Positions 26,169-34,532 are shown, numbered from the stretch's first letter. The stretch: DNA of 41,544 nt from an uncultured bacterium (GCA_905214315.1 CAJMLN010000015.1:1-41544), one strand, 5' to 3'. Made by a program: numbers and translations. The notes: generated by a model from the letters alone, not told the origin.

Positions 26169-26224
26169 CTCCTTCCATTCCGCCCACCATCTTTGGCAAG
26201 CGTTTGCTTTAAGGAGAGTAGTGG
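26169..26224 (-). promoter_or_regulatory. Expression platform of the THF riboswitch, anti-SD element
   Basis: On the minus strand, TCTCCTT (26211-26217) is the exact complement of the folT ribosome site AAGGAGA (26168-26174). The overlapping CCACTACTCT (26215-26224) is complementary to AGAGTAG-A-TGG in the 5' side of the aptamer (26376-26386 area). The two pairings compete: free RNA could trap the anti-SD (ON), ligand-bound RNA would release it to mask the ribosome site (OFF). This is read by eye, not tested. Confidence 0.6.
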
Positions 26225-26231
26225 CATCCTT

Positions 26232-26389
26232 TGCAGCGGATGCAATGGTATATCACAAACGAAAAATTCGTTTCTTGTTTACGGGCAACTTCCCATCCCG
26301 TAACACTAAGAAGCGCCGCCACGGGGCAAAAGCGTTTCCTCTCCGCTCCTGCCGCAGGCGTTGCTTCAGCGCATACCATCTACTCTGCA
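26232..26389 (-). promoter_or_regulatory. Tetrahydrofolate (THF) riboswitch with extra arm
   Basis: The minus strand reads TGCAGAGTAGATGGTATGCG at the 5' end and TGATATACCATTGCATCCGC then TGCA at the 3' end. This matches the conserved THF aptamer: 5' GAGAGUAGAUG, 3' UCAUUGCAUCCGCUC, with P1 TGCAG/CTGCA and P2 ATGGTAT/ATACCAT. L3 reads ATGGGAAGTTG (26286-26296), matching the known AUGGGAUGUCG loop, on a stem TTACGGG/CCCGTAA. The aptamer is ~158 nt instead of ~90 because 58 nt (26310-26367) form an additional hairpin. It controls folT. Confidence 0.87.
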
Positions 26390-26404
26390 TTAAATTTTGA
26401 TTTC

Positions 26405-26433
26405 ATTCTACACCGGAAAAAGTTTTTAGTCAA
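26405..26433 (-). promoter_or_regulatory. Promoter of the folT leader
   Basis: On the minus strand TTGACT (26428-26433), 17 bases, TAGAAT (26405-26410). Transcription should begin near 26398, just ahead of the riboswitch. Confidence 0.75.
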
Positions 26434-26441
26434 ATATTTCT

Positions 26442-26470
26442 TTGCCATTTCAAGCGATTTATATTATAAT
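26442..26470 (+). promoter_or_regulatory. Promoter of ychF
   Basis: TTGCCA (26442-26447), 17 bases, TATAAT (26465-26470). The -35 boxes of this and the divergent folT promoter are 8 bases apart. Confidence 0.75.
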
Positions 26471-26480
26471 ATCATGTGTC

Positions 26481-26499
26481 TGCGCGCTGAGAGCGCGCA
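26481..26499 (+). promoter_or_regulatory. Hairpin directly ahead of the ychF ribosome site
   Basis: TGCGCGCT-GAG-AGCGCGCA, a perfect 8-base GC-rich stem with a 3-base loop. It is at the 5' end of the predicted mRNA and touches the AAGGAGG site (26500-26506). It could protect the RNA end or tune translation. Confidence 0.65.
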
Positions 26500-26512
26500 A
26501 AGGAGGTTATTT

Positions 26513-27601
26513 ATGAAATTAGGCGTCGTAGGCCTGCCCAACGTAGGCAAAAGTACATTGTTCAACGCCATTACCAACGCCGGCGCCGAAGCCGCAAACT
26601 ATCCGTTTTGCACTATTGAGCCCAACGTGGGCGTAGTGGCGGTTCCCGATAAGCGGCTGGACGAGCTGGCAAAAATCTATCATCCGCAGAAAATAACGCC
26701 CGCCTACATTGAATTTGTAGATATCGCCGGGCTGGTGCGGGGTGCCTCCCGCGGTGAGGGGCTGGGAAATAAATTTCTTTCCCATATCCGTGAGGTAGAC
26801 GCGCTTGTACACGTGGTGCGCTGTTTTGAGGATGCAGATATTATTCATGTCGACGGCTCTATCGACCCCGTGCGCGATGTGGAAACCATCAATCTGGAAT
26901 TGATTTTAGCTGACCTTGAAACCTGCGAAAAGCGGCTGGAAAAGGCGCAAAAGGCCGCCCGCGGCAATGATAAAAACGCCCAGGCCGAAGCCGAGCTGCT
27001 GCAGCGCATGATACAGCAGCTGCAGCAGGAAAAGCCCGTACGTGCTCTGGAAATGACCAAAGAGGAGCAGTTTTTGGCGCAGAGCTTTTTCCTGTTGACC
27101 ACCAAGCCCATCCTGTATGCGGCCAATATTGCGCAGGAGGATATTACCGGGGATTCTGAAAATGTAAAAAAGCTCATCGCTCTGGCGGAAAAGGACGGCG
27201 ATCAGGTTTTGACGATCTCCGCCCGCATCGAAGAGGAGCTTACGCAGCTGGAGCCGGAGGAGCGGGAATTATTTTTAGGCGAATACGGCCTGACGGAAAG
27301 CGGCCTGGATCGTTTGGTTAAAGCCAGCTACCGCCTGCTGGGTCTGATTTCCTACCTGACCGCCGGCGAGCCGGAAGTGCGCGCCTGGACAATCACCAAA
27401 GGCACAAAAGCGCCGCAGGCAGCCGGAAAAATCCATTCTGATTTTGAACGCGGCTTTATCCGGGCCGAGATCGTCAGCTATGACGACTTTATGAAATACG
27501 GCTCCTACGCCGCCGCCCGCGAACACGGTCTTGTCCGTTCCGAGGGAAAGGACTATGTAATGCAGGACGGCGATATTACGCTGTTCCGTTTTAACGTATA
27601 A
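26513..27601 (+). CDS. ychF: Redox-regulated P-loop ATPase YchF/OLA1
   Basis: A 362-residue Obg-family P-loop protein, standard length. G1 is GLPNVGKSTLFNAIT, G3 is DIAGLVRGASRGEGLGNKFL, and in place of a GTP-type NKxD the family has an ATP-preferring motif (NIAQ-like: YAANIAQED). The C-terminal TGS-like domain is visible as ARAWTI-type RAWTITKGTKAPQAAGKIHSDFERGFIRAE. YchF associates with ribosomes and affects stress responses. ATG at 26513 has AAGGAGG 6 bases upstream; the frame open to 26231 runs through the divergent control region and is not used. Confidence 0.95.
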   Translation: MKLGVVGLPNVGKSTLFNAITNAGAEAANYPFCTIEPNVGVVAVPDKRLDELAKIYHPQKITPAYIEFVDIAGLVRGASRGEGLGNKFLSHIREVDALVHVVRCFEDADIIHVDGSIDPVRDVETINLELILADLETCEKRLEKAQKAARGNDKNAQAEAELLQRMIQQLQQEKPVRALEMTKEEQFLAQSFFLLTTKPILYAANIAQEDITGDSENVKKLIALAEKDGDQVLTISARIEEELTQLEPEERELFLGEYGLTESGLDRLVKASYRLLGLISYLTAGEPEVRAWTITKGTKAPQAAGKIHSDFERGFIRAEIVSYDDFMKYGSYAAAREHGLVRSEGKDYVMQDGDITLFRFNV

Positions 27602-27608
27602 AAAATAC

Positions 27609-27638
27609 TTGACGAGTTCTTCCATACAGTTATATAAT
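27609..27638 (+). promoter_or_regulatory. Promoter of the ribU leader
   Basis: TTGACG (27609-27614), 18 bases, TATAAT (27633-27638), starting transcription at about the first base of the FMN riboswitch. Confidence 0.75.
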
Positions 27639-27644
27639 ATACAT

Positions 27645-27772
27645 GAGATTTCGGGGCGGGGTGCGATTCCCCACCGGCGGTAATGGGCCTTTACAGCCAC
27701 AAGTCCGCGAGCGAAAGCTGAAACGGTGCGATTCCGTTACCGACGGTACAGTCCGGATAAAAGAAATTCTCT
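27645..27772 (+). promoter_or_regulatory. FMN riboswitch (RFN element)
   Basis: Conserved blocks are in the right order: TTCGGGGCGGGGTG, GATTCCCCACCGGCGGTAA, AGTCCGCGAGC, GGTGCGATTCCGTTACCGAC and GGTACAGTCCGGAT, closed by a P1 stem of GAGATTTC (27645-27652) with GAAATTCTC (27763-27771). The element senses FMN and governs ribU, 85 bases downstream. Confidence 0.95.
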
Positions 27773-27788
27773 GCGGCGTTTTTTATAT

Positions 27789-27817
27789 TCCCCTGAAATT
27801 TCTTCAGGGGATTTTTT
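27789..27817 (+). terminator. FMN-controlled terminator ahead of ribU
   Basis: TCCCCTGAA (27789-27797) pairs with TTCAGGGGA (27803-27811), then TTTTTT. The 3' P1 strand AAGAAATT (27761-27768) is complementary to AATTTCTT (27797-27804), so an antiterminator forms when FMN is absent. Confidence 0.85.
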
Positions 27818-27856
27818 ATCGCTGCCCGCTCCGAGGAAAAAACGGAGGAATCTTTT

Positions 27857-28438
27857 ATGAAAGTTACCAGGAAACTTGTTTTAACCGGTATTTTTACTGC
27901 CATCGCTTACATCCTTATGCTTCTGGAAATGCCGGTTTCTTTTATCATGCCCCCATTTATCAAGCTCGATTTATCCGAGCTGCCGGCGCTGATCGCTTCT
28001 TTTGCAGCCGGACCGCTTTGGGGCGGAGCAGTATGTCTTTTAAAAAATATCCTGCATTTAATGAATACTACCACCGGCGGCGTGGGCGAACTGGCTAATT
28101 TCCTGTTAGGCGCTGCGTTCGTCATTCCCGCGGGCCTGGTTTACAAAGCACATAAAAGCAAGCGCGGTGCTTTTTGGGGGGCGGCTATAGGCGCACTGAG
28201 CGCAGCAGTAATCAGCCTTCCGGTCAATTATTTTATCACTTATCCCTTTTATACCAACTTTATGCCCATGGAAGCTATCTTGGATGCATACCGGATTTTC
28301 ATGCCCTCGATCCGCTCGTTAGCAGAAGCTCTTGCTATTTTCAATATTCCTTTTAATTTCGTGAAATATATGCTGGATGCCGCGGTTACCTTTTTAATTT
28401 ACAAACGAATCTCTCCTGTTTTAAAAGGACGGCAATAA
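27857..28438 (+). CDS. ribU: Riboflavin ECF transporter S component
   Basis: A 193-residue, six-helix membrane protein that binds riboflavin and passes it through a shared ECF energizing module. Typical segments are LVLTGIFTAIAYILMLLEMP, FIKLDLSELPALIASFAAGP (the family's K-x-DxSExP region), and GAVCLLKNILHLMNTTTGGVGELANFLLGAAFV, where an N-x2-H and the GGxGELANF motif are diagnostic of RibU. The FMN riboswitch upstream settles the substrate. GGAGGA lies 8 bases ahead of the ATG. EcfA/EcfT are not in the window. Confidence 0.93.
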   Translation: MKVTRKLVLTGIFTAIAYILMLLEMPVSFIMPPFIKLDLSELPALIASFAAGPLWGGAVCLLKNILHLMNTTTGGVGELANFLLGAAFVIPAGLVYKAHKSKRGAFWGAAIGALSAAVISLPVNYFITYPFYTNFMPMEAILDAYRIFMPSIRSLAEALAIFNIPFNFVKYMLDAAVTFLIYKRISPVLKGRQ

Positions 28439-28465
28439 AATTCTTATTTCGAATCCATACAGCGC

Positions 28466-28498
28466 AAAAGGCCTTCCCAAAAACGGGAAGACCTTTTG
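28466..28498. terminator. Bidirectional terminator between ribU and the lysozyme gene
   Basis: AAAAGG-C-CTTCCC (28466-28478) pairs with GGGAAG-A-CCTTTT (28485-28497), with one mismatch; A-run and T-run flank it on both strands. Confidence 0.75.
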
Positions 28499-28551
28499 TA
28501 ATAAACACAGGATTTTAAATATCTTCTGTGTTTTTTAAAAAACGGAAATGT

Positions 28552-29385
28552 TTACTTATAAAATCCCCGGATATCTCCGTTATTAACCCAGCAAAGACCG
28601 TTATCCAGCAAATACGGATTTCTGGCACCTTCAACGATTTTGGTGATTACGCCGTGATTGCGCAGCATATTGTCCGCGCTGATCGCCTTACTGATGGGAT
28701 CGGTACTGGAACGGTAACAGGTAGAAAAAATCACATGCTGGCCGATTTGATATTCCGTAGCGGAAGGCGGCGTTTCCGGCTGCTCTTCCCTCTGGCCAAT
28801 CTCCTGCGGAAAGTCCCTGTAGCAGCGACTAATATCACAGCGTCCCTGTACACCGGGAACAGTTCCGTCGCTGGTATACTGCCACATATCGCAAACCACG
28901 TTCGGCCGTTCATTGCTGTAACGGGCGCACCAACGCGTATACCGGTCATAAAACGGATCCTCCAGCCGGGTATTGAACCACCACTGATTGGCATATACGC
29001 CGGCGTAATAGCCTGATTTTTCTATTTTATCACAGAAAATCCCCGTCAGCTCTCTGATTTCCGCATTGCTCATCATGCCCACGGTTCTGGCATCCTCCAA
29101 ATCATAATAAACCGGATATCGCAGCGTATACTCCCCAATCAGCCGAAGCGTATGCTCCGCCTCTCCGTTCGCCATATCCGGCCGTTTGGCATAGGAATAC
29201 AAATACACGCCAAAGGGAATTCCCAGCCGCGTGCAGGCATCGGCATTTCTTTTAAATTCTCTGTCATCCTGCTCCGGCAGATCCTGTCCGTATCCGCAGC
29301 GCAGAATCGCGCCGCTGATATTCGGTTTAACCGTTTCCCAGTCAATTACGCCCTGATGATGGCTTACATCGATAACTGTCATCAT
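28552..29385 (-). CDS. GH25 lysozyme (muramidase) with C-terminal wall-binding-like part
   Basis: A 277-residue hydrolase that would split the beta-1,4 bond between MurNAc and GlcNAc. The GH25 core covers residues ~3-195: VIDVSHHQGVIDWETVK at the first strand, YVYYDLED-like PVYYDLEDA holding the catalytic Asp/Glu pair, YYAGVYANQWWF, and DMWQYTSDGTVPGV. The C-terminal ~70 residues (EYQIGQHVIFSTCYRSS onward) look like the SH3-type module found on clostridial endolysins. No signal peptide is seen, as in phage-type endolysins, but no phage genes are nearby. GGAGG is ahead of the ATG. Confidence 0.88.
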   Translation of the reverse strand: MMTVIDVSHHQGVIDWETVKPNISGAILRCGYGQDLPEQDDREFKRNADACTRLGIPFGVYLYSYAKRPDMANGEAEHTLRLIGEYTLRYPVYYDLEDARTVGMMSNAEIRELTGIFCDKIEKSGYYAGVYANQWWFNTRLEDPFYDRYTRWCARYSNERPNVVCDMWQYTSDGTVPGVQGRCDISRCYRDFPQEIGQREEQPETPPSATEYQIGQHVIFSTCYRSSTDPISKAISADNMLRNHGVITKIVEGARNPYLLDNGLCWVNNGDIRGFYK

Positions 29386-29486
29386 ATAAAATATTCCTCC
29401 TTCCTGTATATACTATTAAAAAAGCGCGCCAAAAGTTCCCGCAATAAAGGCTCTGCCGTTTTTTCATTCTGTATCTATCTTTTTTA

Positions 29487-29521
29487 AGAAAAAAAACACC
29501 GCTGCAAAACTGCTGCAGCGG
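29487..29521 (-). terminator. Terminator of the gyrB-gyrA operon
   Basis: CCGCTGCA (29499-29506) pairs with TGCAGCGG (29514-29521); minus-strand T-run (TGTTTTTTTT) follows. A second hairpin, AGATATGAA/TTCATATCT (29581-29604), lies between it and the last gene; its role is unknown. Confidence 0.75.
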
Positions 29522-29645
29522 CGTTCCATACAAAAAATTATTTGTTAAAAAAGACAAGGAAAGAATTTCTGTTTTATCAAAGATATGAAAATATGTTCAT
29601 ATCTGAATATTTATCTTTTTTCCTCTCATCACCTCAAAAGACTGA

Positions 29646-29972
29646 TCAGATCCGATACTGTGCATATCCCGAATAGATAAACAGCGCGCAGACCGCAATC
29701 ACCGCACCGGCGAAAAAGCTCCAGGCAAGTGACATCACATACGGCGAAAGCGGTTCATGCTCCCGCCGTTTTTTATAGGTGTAAATGTAGGTGGCTATGC
29801 CCGATATCACCGCAGTAATTAAACCGTACACGGCAAAGGACACAATCTCCGTGCTGGTATCGCCTGAGATGGCAAAGCCTAAGATAATATATACGGGACT
29901 GGCACAGGAGATCATCCCCAAATTCAAGCCGGTAAACACAGAGCCGATAATCAAAAGAATTTTTTTAAACAT
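29646..29972 (-). CDS. Small membrane protein downstream of gyrA
   Basis: A 108-residue protein with three membrane helices at about residues 5-35, 43-65 and 80-102, and a short basic cytoplasmic loop (YTYKKRREHEPLS). No family is recognised. It starts 11 bases after the gyrA stop with AGGAGAGGG at the right spacing, so it belongs to the gyrase operon. Its presence there is unlikely to mean a link to DNA topology. Confidence 0.7.
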   Translation of the reverse strand: MFKKILLIIGSVFTGLNLGMISCASPVYIILGFAISGDTSTEIVSFAVYGLITAVISGIATYIYTYKKRREHEPLSPYVMSLAWSFFAGAVIAVCALFIYSGYAQYRI

Positions 29973-29983
29973 TTTTCCCTCTC

Positions 29984-32488
29984 CTACAGCGTATCAATAT
30001 TTGCGTTCTCCTCCGCAGGAACTTCCTCTAATGCGCTTTCTTCTGCTTCAGGCTCTTCGTGCGGCGCGGTGGCCACAGCCACTACCTTCACATCGGCATT
30101 CACCTTCATAACCCGTACGCCCTGTGTGGAACGTCCCATAGTCCGAATCTCCGTGATACTGGTGCGGATAATCGTACCGTCGGAGGTAATCAGCATAATA
30201 TCCTCATCGCCCTCAACCGCCGCCATATCCACCAGAATACCGGTATGCTCATTTAAAGCATGGGTAATGATTCCCTTGCAGTTCCGGCCGGTCACGCGGT
30301 ATTCGCCGGCATCGGTACGCTTGCCGTAGCCGTTTTCGGTAATCGTAAGGATTTCACAGTCCTCTTTAATCACCGCCATGTTGACCACGTAATCATTTTC
30401 CGCCAGATTGATAGCGGTAACGCCCATCGTGCTGCGCCCCATATTGCGGACCAATGTCTCTTCAAAACGGATGGATTTTCCCTGGGCGGTAGCCAGCATA
30501 ATATCGTTGCTGCCCGAGGTAAGTGCCACATTGATCAGCTCATCTCCCTCGCGCAGAACAATCGCAATCAAGCCGTTTTTCCGGATATTATATTCGCTTA
30601 AGGCCGTTTTTTTGATAAAGCCCTGCCGCGTTGCCATAACAAGGTTCATGCCCTCGCGCTGTTCGGGATCCTCCGGCAGAGCGATCACCGTACTCACCTT
30701 TTCTCCGCCGTCCAAGTTCAAGAGGTTCACAATTGCGCTGCCCTTGGCGGTACGGCCCGCCTCAGGAATCTGATGGCACCGCAGCTGGAAGACCTTGCCC
30801 CGGTTGGTAAAGAACAAAAGATCCGTATGCGTACTGGTCACCATGACCTTTTCCACAAAATCCTCGTCCCGCGTAGTAATCGCGGTAATTCCCCTGCCGC
30901 CGCGGCGCTGCGCCCGATAGGTGTCGGACGGAACGCGCTTGATGTAGCCGAAATGCGTCATGGTAACTACCATGTCCTCTTCCTGAATCAACGCTTCAAA
31001 ATCGATTTCATCCGAAAGCGCGGTGATCTCCGTGCGGCGCTCATCATTGTATTTATCCTTGATGACCAGCAGCTCTTCCTTAATAATATCCAGCACCAGC
31101 TGCGGAGAAGCCAGAATCTCCCGAAAGCGCTGAATATTGGCCTGCAATTCTTCAAATTCCTGCACAAGCTTTTCCTTTTCCAGGCCCGTTAAACGCTGCA
31201 GACGCATATCCAGAATGCTCTTTGCCTGCTCTAAGGAAAAATCCAGCTCCTCCATCAGCCTTGTTCTGGCAATTTCCGTCGTCTGGCTGGAACGGATCAG
31301 CGCAATGACCTCGTCTATGATATCCAGCGCCCGCAGAAAGCCCTCCACCAAATGCGCCCGGGTCAGGGCCTTATCCAAATCAAACTGCGTTCTTCTGCGT
31401 ACAACTTCCTTCTGATGCTCCAGATAATAATAGAGCATTTCCTTCAGATTCAGCACCCGCGGCTCACCATCCACAAGCGCCAGCATAATCGCACCGAAGC
31501 TCTCCTGCAGCTGGGTATGCTTGTACAGGTAATTCAGCACCACCTGAGGGTTGACGTCCTTCTTCAGCTCAATCACGATGCGCATGCCGTCTTTGTTGGA
31601 TTCATCCCGCAGCGCGCTTAAGCCCTCAAAGCATTTATCCTTATACAGCTCGGCAATTTTTTCCACCAGCTTGGCCTTATTGACCTGATAGGGAATTTCA
31701 GTAACAACAATCCGCTGCCGATCGCCGGACATCTGCTCAATTTCACTCTTGGCCCGAATAACAATCCTGCCCCGGCCGGTGGTATAGGTATCCCGGATGC
31801 CCGAAATTCCCATAATCTGCGCCGCCGTAGGAAAATCCGGGCCTTTGATATGCTCCATAAGCTCATCTACCGTAATATCAGGATTTTCAATCAACGCCAC
31901 GGTGCCGTCGATGACCTCGCCTAAATTATGGGGCGGAATGTTCGTAGCCATACCTACGGCAATACCGTCGGAGCCGTTTACCAGAAGATTGGGGAAACGC
32001 GCGGGCAGTACGCGCGGCTGCAGCTCCGTCTCATCAAAGTTGGGATAAAAATCCACGGTTTCCTTATCAATATCCGCCAGAAGCTCGCCGGCAATCTTAG
32101 AGAGCTTGGCCTCCGTATACCGGGAGGCCGCCGCCGGGTCTCCGTCCACAGTACCGAAATTTCCCTGCCCAAAGGCCAGCGTATAACGGATGGAAAACGG
32201 CTGTGCCAGCCGTACCAGAGCGTCATAGATAGACGAATCCCCGTGCGGATGATATTTACCCATAACGTCGCCCACGATACGCGCACTCTTGCGCGTGGGC
32301 TTATCGTAGGTATAGCCGCTTTCGTGCATCGAATAGAGAATACGACGGTGCACCGGCTTTAAGCCATCGCGTACGTCGGGAAGCGCACGGCTGATGTTAA
32401 CCGCCATGGCATAGGAAATAAATGATTTTTTTACTTCTTCTTCTATGTTGATATCAATGATCTTGTTTTTCAGGTTGTTATTTTCCAT
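29984..32488 (-). CDS. gyrA: DNA gyrase subunit A
   Basis: An 834-residue gyrase A. The winged-helix and tower core carries the catalytic Y124 in ASRYTEAKLS. The quinolone-determining region reads KYHPHGDSSIYD with S85 and D89, the wild-type, drug-sensitive residues. The GyrA box that wraps DNA is QRRGGRG, near residue 535. The C-terminal half contains the six-bladed pinwheel repeats, then an acidic tail (EEPEAEESALEEV). It follows gyrB after 14 bases. The enzyme introduces negative supercoils with gyrB. Confidence 0.98.
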   Translation of the reverse strand: MENNNLKNKIIDINIEEEVKKSFISYAMAVNISRALPDVRDGLKPVHRRILYSMHESGYTYDKPTRKSARIVGDVMGKYHPHGDSSIYDALVRLAQPFSIRYTLAFGQGNFGTVDGDPAAASRYTEAKLSKIAGELLADIDKETVDFYPNFDETELQPRVLPARFPNLLVNGSDGIAVGMATNIPPHNLGEVIDGTVALIENPDITVDELMEHIKGPDFPTAAQIMGISGIRDTYTTGRGRIVIRAKSEIEQMSGDRQRIVVTEIPYQVNKAKLVEKIAELYKDKCFEGLSALRDESNKDGMRIVIELKKDVNPQVVLNYLYKHTQLQESFGAIMLALVDGEPRVLNLKEMLYYYLEHQKEVVRRRTQFDLDKALTRAHLVEGFLRALDIIDEVIALIRSSQTTEIARTRLMEELDFSLEQAKSILDMRLQRLTGLEKEKLVQEFEELQANIQRFREILASPQLVLDIIKEELLVIKDKYNDERRTEITALSDEIDFEALIQEEDMVVTMTHFGYIKRVPSDTYRAQRRGGRGITAITTRDEDFVEKVMVTSTHTDLLFFTNRGKVFQLRCHQIPEAGRTAKGSAIVNLLNLDGGEKVSTVIALPEDPEQREGMNLVMATRQGFIKKTALSEYNIRKNGLIAIVLREGDELINVALTSGSNDIMLATAQGKSIRFEETLVRNMGRSTMGVTAINLAENDYVVNMAVIKEDCEILTITENGYGKRTDAGEYRVTGRNCKGIITHALNEHTGILVDMAAVEGDEDIMLITSDGTIIRTSITEIRTMGRSTQGVRVMKVNADVKVVAVATAPHEEPEAEESALEEVPAEENANIDTL

Positions 32489-32502
32489 ACTTTTACACCG
32501 CC

Positions 32503-34413
32503 TTAAATATCAAGGTCTTCGACCAAGCGCGCATTTTTCTCAATAAAATCCTTGCGCGGCTCTACCTCATCGCCCATTAGAACCGTAAAAATCTGATCTG
32601 CCGCAATGGCGTCATCCATGGTCACGCGCAAAAGAGTCCGGGTTTCAGGATCCATCGTCGTTTCAAAAAGCTGCTGACTGCTCATTTCACCCAAACCCTT
32701 ATAACGCGCCACCTCATAGTTCTGGCGGTTAATGGAATCCAAATACGTATTCAGCTCAAGATCCGAATAAAAATATAAAATCTGCTTGGTGCGCGTCATC
32801 GTCACCTTATAGAGCGGCGGCTGCGCGATATAGACATACCCTCCGGTAATCAGCTGCGGCATATGCCGGAAGAAAAACGTCAGCAGCAGCGTGCGGATAT
32901 GGGAGCCGTCCACATCGGCATCGGTCATACAGATGATTTTATGATACCGCAGCTTTTCCTCGTTAAATTCCACGTCAATGCCGGCGCCGAAAGCAGTGAT
33001 CATGGAGCGGATTTCATTGTTCTGCAGCATTTTGTCAAGGCGCGTTTTTTCCACGTTCAGGATTTTTCCCCTCAGCGGCAGAATCGCCTGGGTTTTCCGG
33101 TCGCGGCCCTCCTTGGCGCTGCCGCCGGCGGAGTCGCCCTCCACAATAAAGATCTCGCATTTTTTCGGATCGCTTTCGGAGCAGTCCGCCAGTTTTCCGG
33201 GCAGGGAATAATTATCCAGAACATTCTTACGCCGGGTGAGTTCACGGGCTTTTCTGGCCGCCTCCCGCGCGCGGCTGGCCGTCAGGCATTTTTCAATAAC
33301 CGTTTTTGCAATTACGGGATTTTCCTCCAAAAAGTCCGCCAGCTTTTCCCCTACGATGGACTCGGTAATCGGACGGATCTCGCTGTTGCCCAGCTTGGTC
33401 TTAGTCTGTCCCTCAAACTGCGGCTCCTCCAATTTTACGCTGATAACCGCCGTAAGTCCCTCGCGCACATCCTCGCCGGAAAGATTCTGGTCGCTTTCCT
33501 TCAGCAGCTTATATTTGCGAGCATAGTCGTTAATCGTCTTGGTCAACGCGTTGCGGAAGCCCGTCAGATGCGTACCGCCCTCATGGGTTTGAATATTATT
33601 GGCAAAGGTAAAAACGGTTTCATTATAATTATCATTATACTGCATGGATACCTCTACAGCAGAGGTACCCTTTTTTCCTTCAAAATATAAGGGCTGCTCA
33701 AAGAGCACCACCTTGTTTTTATTCAGGAACTGCACAAACTCGATAATGCCGCCCTCGTAGTGAAAGCTCTCCATCCGCTGGGCGCCCTCGCGCTGATCCT
33801 CAATGGTAATACGAATACCTTTATTCAAAAACGCAAGCTCCCGCAGACGGGTTTTTAAGTTATCATACGAAAACACCGTAGTCTCAAACACTTCCGGATC
33901 CGGCCAGAAACGCACAAACGTACCGGTATGCTCACAGGTTCCCGTAACCTTCAGTTCACCGGCGGCATCTCCCCGGTGATACTCCTGTGCATGAATCCGG
34001 CCGTTGCGGTATACTTCAATATAAAGCCGGGAAGCCAACGCATTCACCACCGAAAGCCCTACGCCGTGAAGACCGCCGGATACCTTATATCCGCCGCCGC
34101 CGAACTTGCCGCCGGCATGAAGCACGGTAAGAGCCACCTCTACCGCGGGCTTGCCGTACTTTTCATGGATATCCACCGGAATCCCCCGGCCGTTGTCCCT
34201 TACCGAGCAGGAACCGTCTTCATGGATGGTAACCACGATGTTATCACAAAAACCGGCCAGCGCCTCATCTATCGAGTTATCCACCAGCTCCTGTACCAGA
34301 TGATGCAAACCTCTTTCATCGGTAGAGCCTATGTACATACCCGGTCTGCGGCGCACAGCCTCCAGTCCCTCCAGCACCTGGATCTGCGATGCGTTGTAAT
34401 TGTTTTCCGTCAT
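32503..34413 (-). CDS. gyrB: DNA gyrase subunit B
   Basis: A 636-residue ATPase subunit of gyrase, close in length to Bacillus GyrB. The GHKL nucleotide site shows as VDNSIDEALAG, VRDNGRGIPVD and the lid GKFGGGGYKVSGGLHGVG. The transducer has KTKLGNSEIR, and the TOPRIM domain EGDSAGGSAKEGRDR and DADVDGSHIRTLLLTFF with the metal-binding acids. It ends with MGDEVEPRKDFIEKNA. ATG at 34413 begins MTENNYN with AAAGGA ahead; the longer frame to 34449 is in the leader. Confidence 0.98.
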   Translation of the reverse strand: MTENNYNASQIQVLEGLEAVRRRPGMYIGSTDERGLHHLVQELVDNSIDEALAGFCDNIVVTIHEDGSCSVRDNGRGIPVDIHEKYGKPAVEVALTVLHAGGKFGGGGYKVSGGLHGVGLSVVNALASRLYIEVYRNGRIHAQEYHRGDAAGELKVTGTCEHTGTFVRFWPDPEVFETTVFSYDNLKTRLRELAFLNKGIRITIEDQREGAQRMESFHYEGGIIEFVQFLNKNKVVLFEQPLYFEGKKGTSAVEVSMQYNDNYNETVFTFANNIQTHEGGTHLTGFRNALTKTINDYARKYKLLKESDQNLSGEDVREGLTAVISVKLEEPQFEGQTKTKLGNSEIRPITESIVGEKLADFLEENPVIAKTVIEKCLTASRAREAARKARELTRRKNVLDNYSLPGKLADCSESDPKKCEIFIVEGDSAGGSAKEGRDRKTQAILPLRGKILNVEKTRLDKMLQNNEIRSMITAFGAGIDVEFNEEKLRYHKIICMTDADVDGSHIRTLLLTFFFRHMPQLITGGYVYIAQPPLYKVTMTRTKQILYFYSDLELNTYLDSINRQNYEVARYKGLGEMSSQQLFETTMDPETRTLLRVTMDDAIAADQIFTVLMGDEVEPRKDFIEKNARLVEDLDI

Positions 34414-34435
34414 AATCTTTTTCCTTTCAAAACAC

Positions 34436-34495
34436 CCGCTTTCAAGCAAAGCGGATTATTCCTTTTTCCTTCCAAGATTTTCACTGCCCGGCAGT
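34436..34495 (-). promoter_or_regulatory. Two hairpins in the gyrB leader
   Basis: Two hairpins lie in the leader of the predicted mRNA: CCGCTTT/AAAGCGG (34436-34454) and CACTGCC/GGCAGTG (34482-34495). They may affect translation or RNA stability. No riboswitch core is recognised. Confidence 0.45.
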
Positions 34496-34532
34496 GCATT
34501 TGCTATTTATATATAATAATATATTTATATAT

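Noticed and set aside
27643..28098. Frame of 151 codons starting in the FMN riboswitch
   Set aside because: It overlaps the riboswitch and the terminator and then runs out of frame through ribU.
28552..29385. GH25 lysozyme as part of a prophage
   Set aside because: No holin, capsid, tail, integrase or att repeat is visible around it; a lone endolysin-like gene does not prove a prophage.
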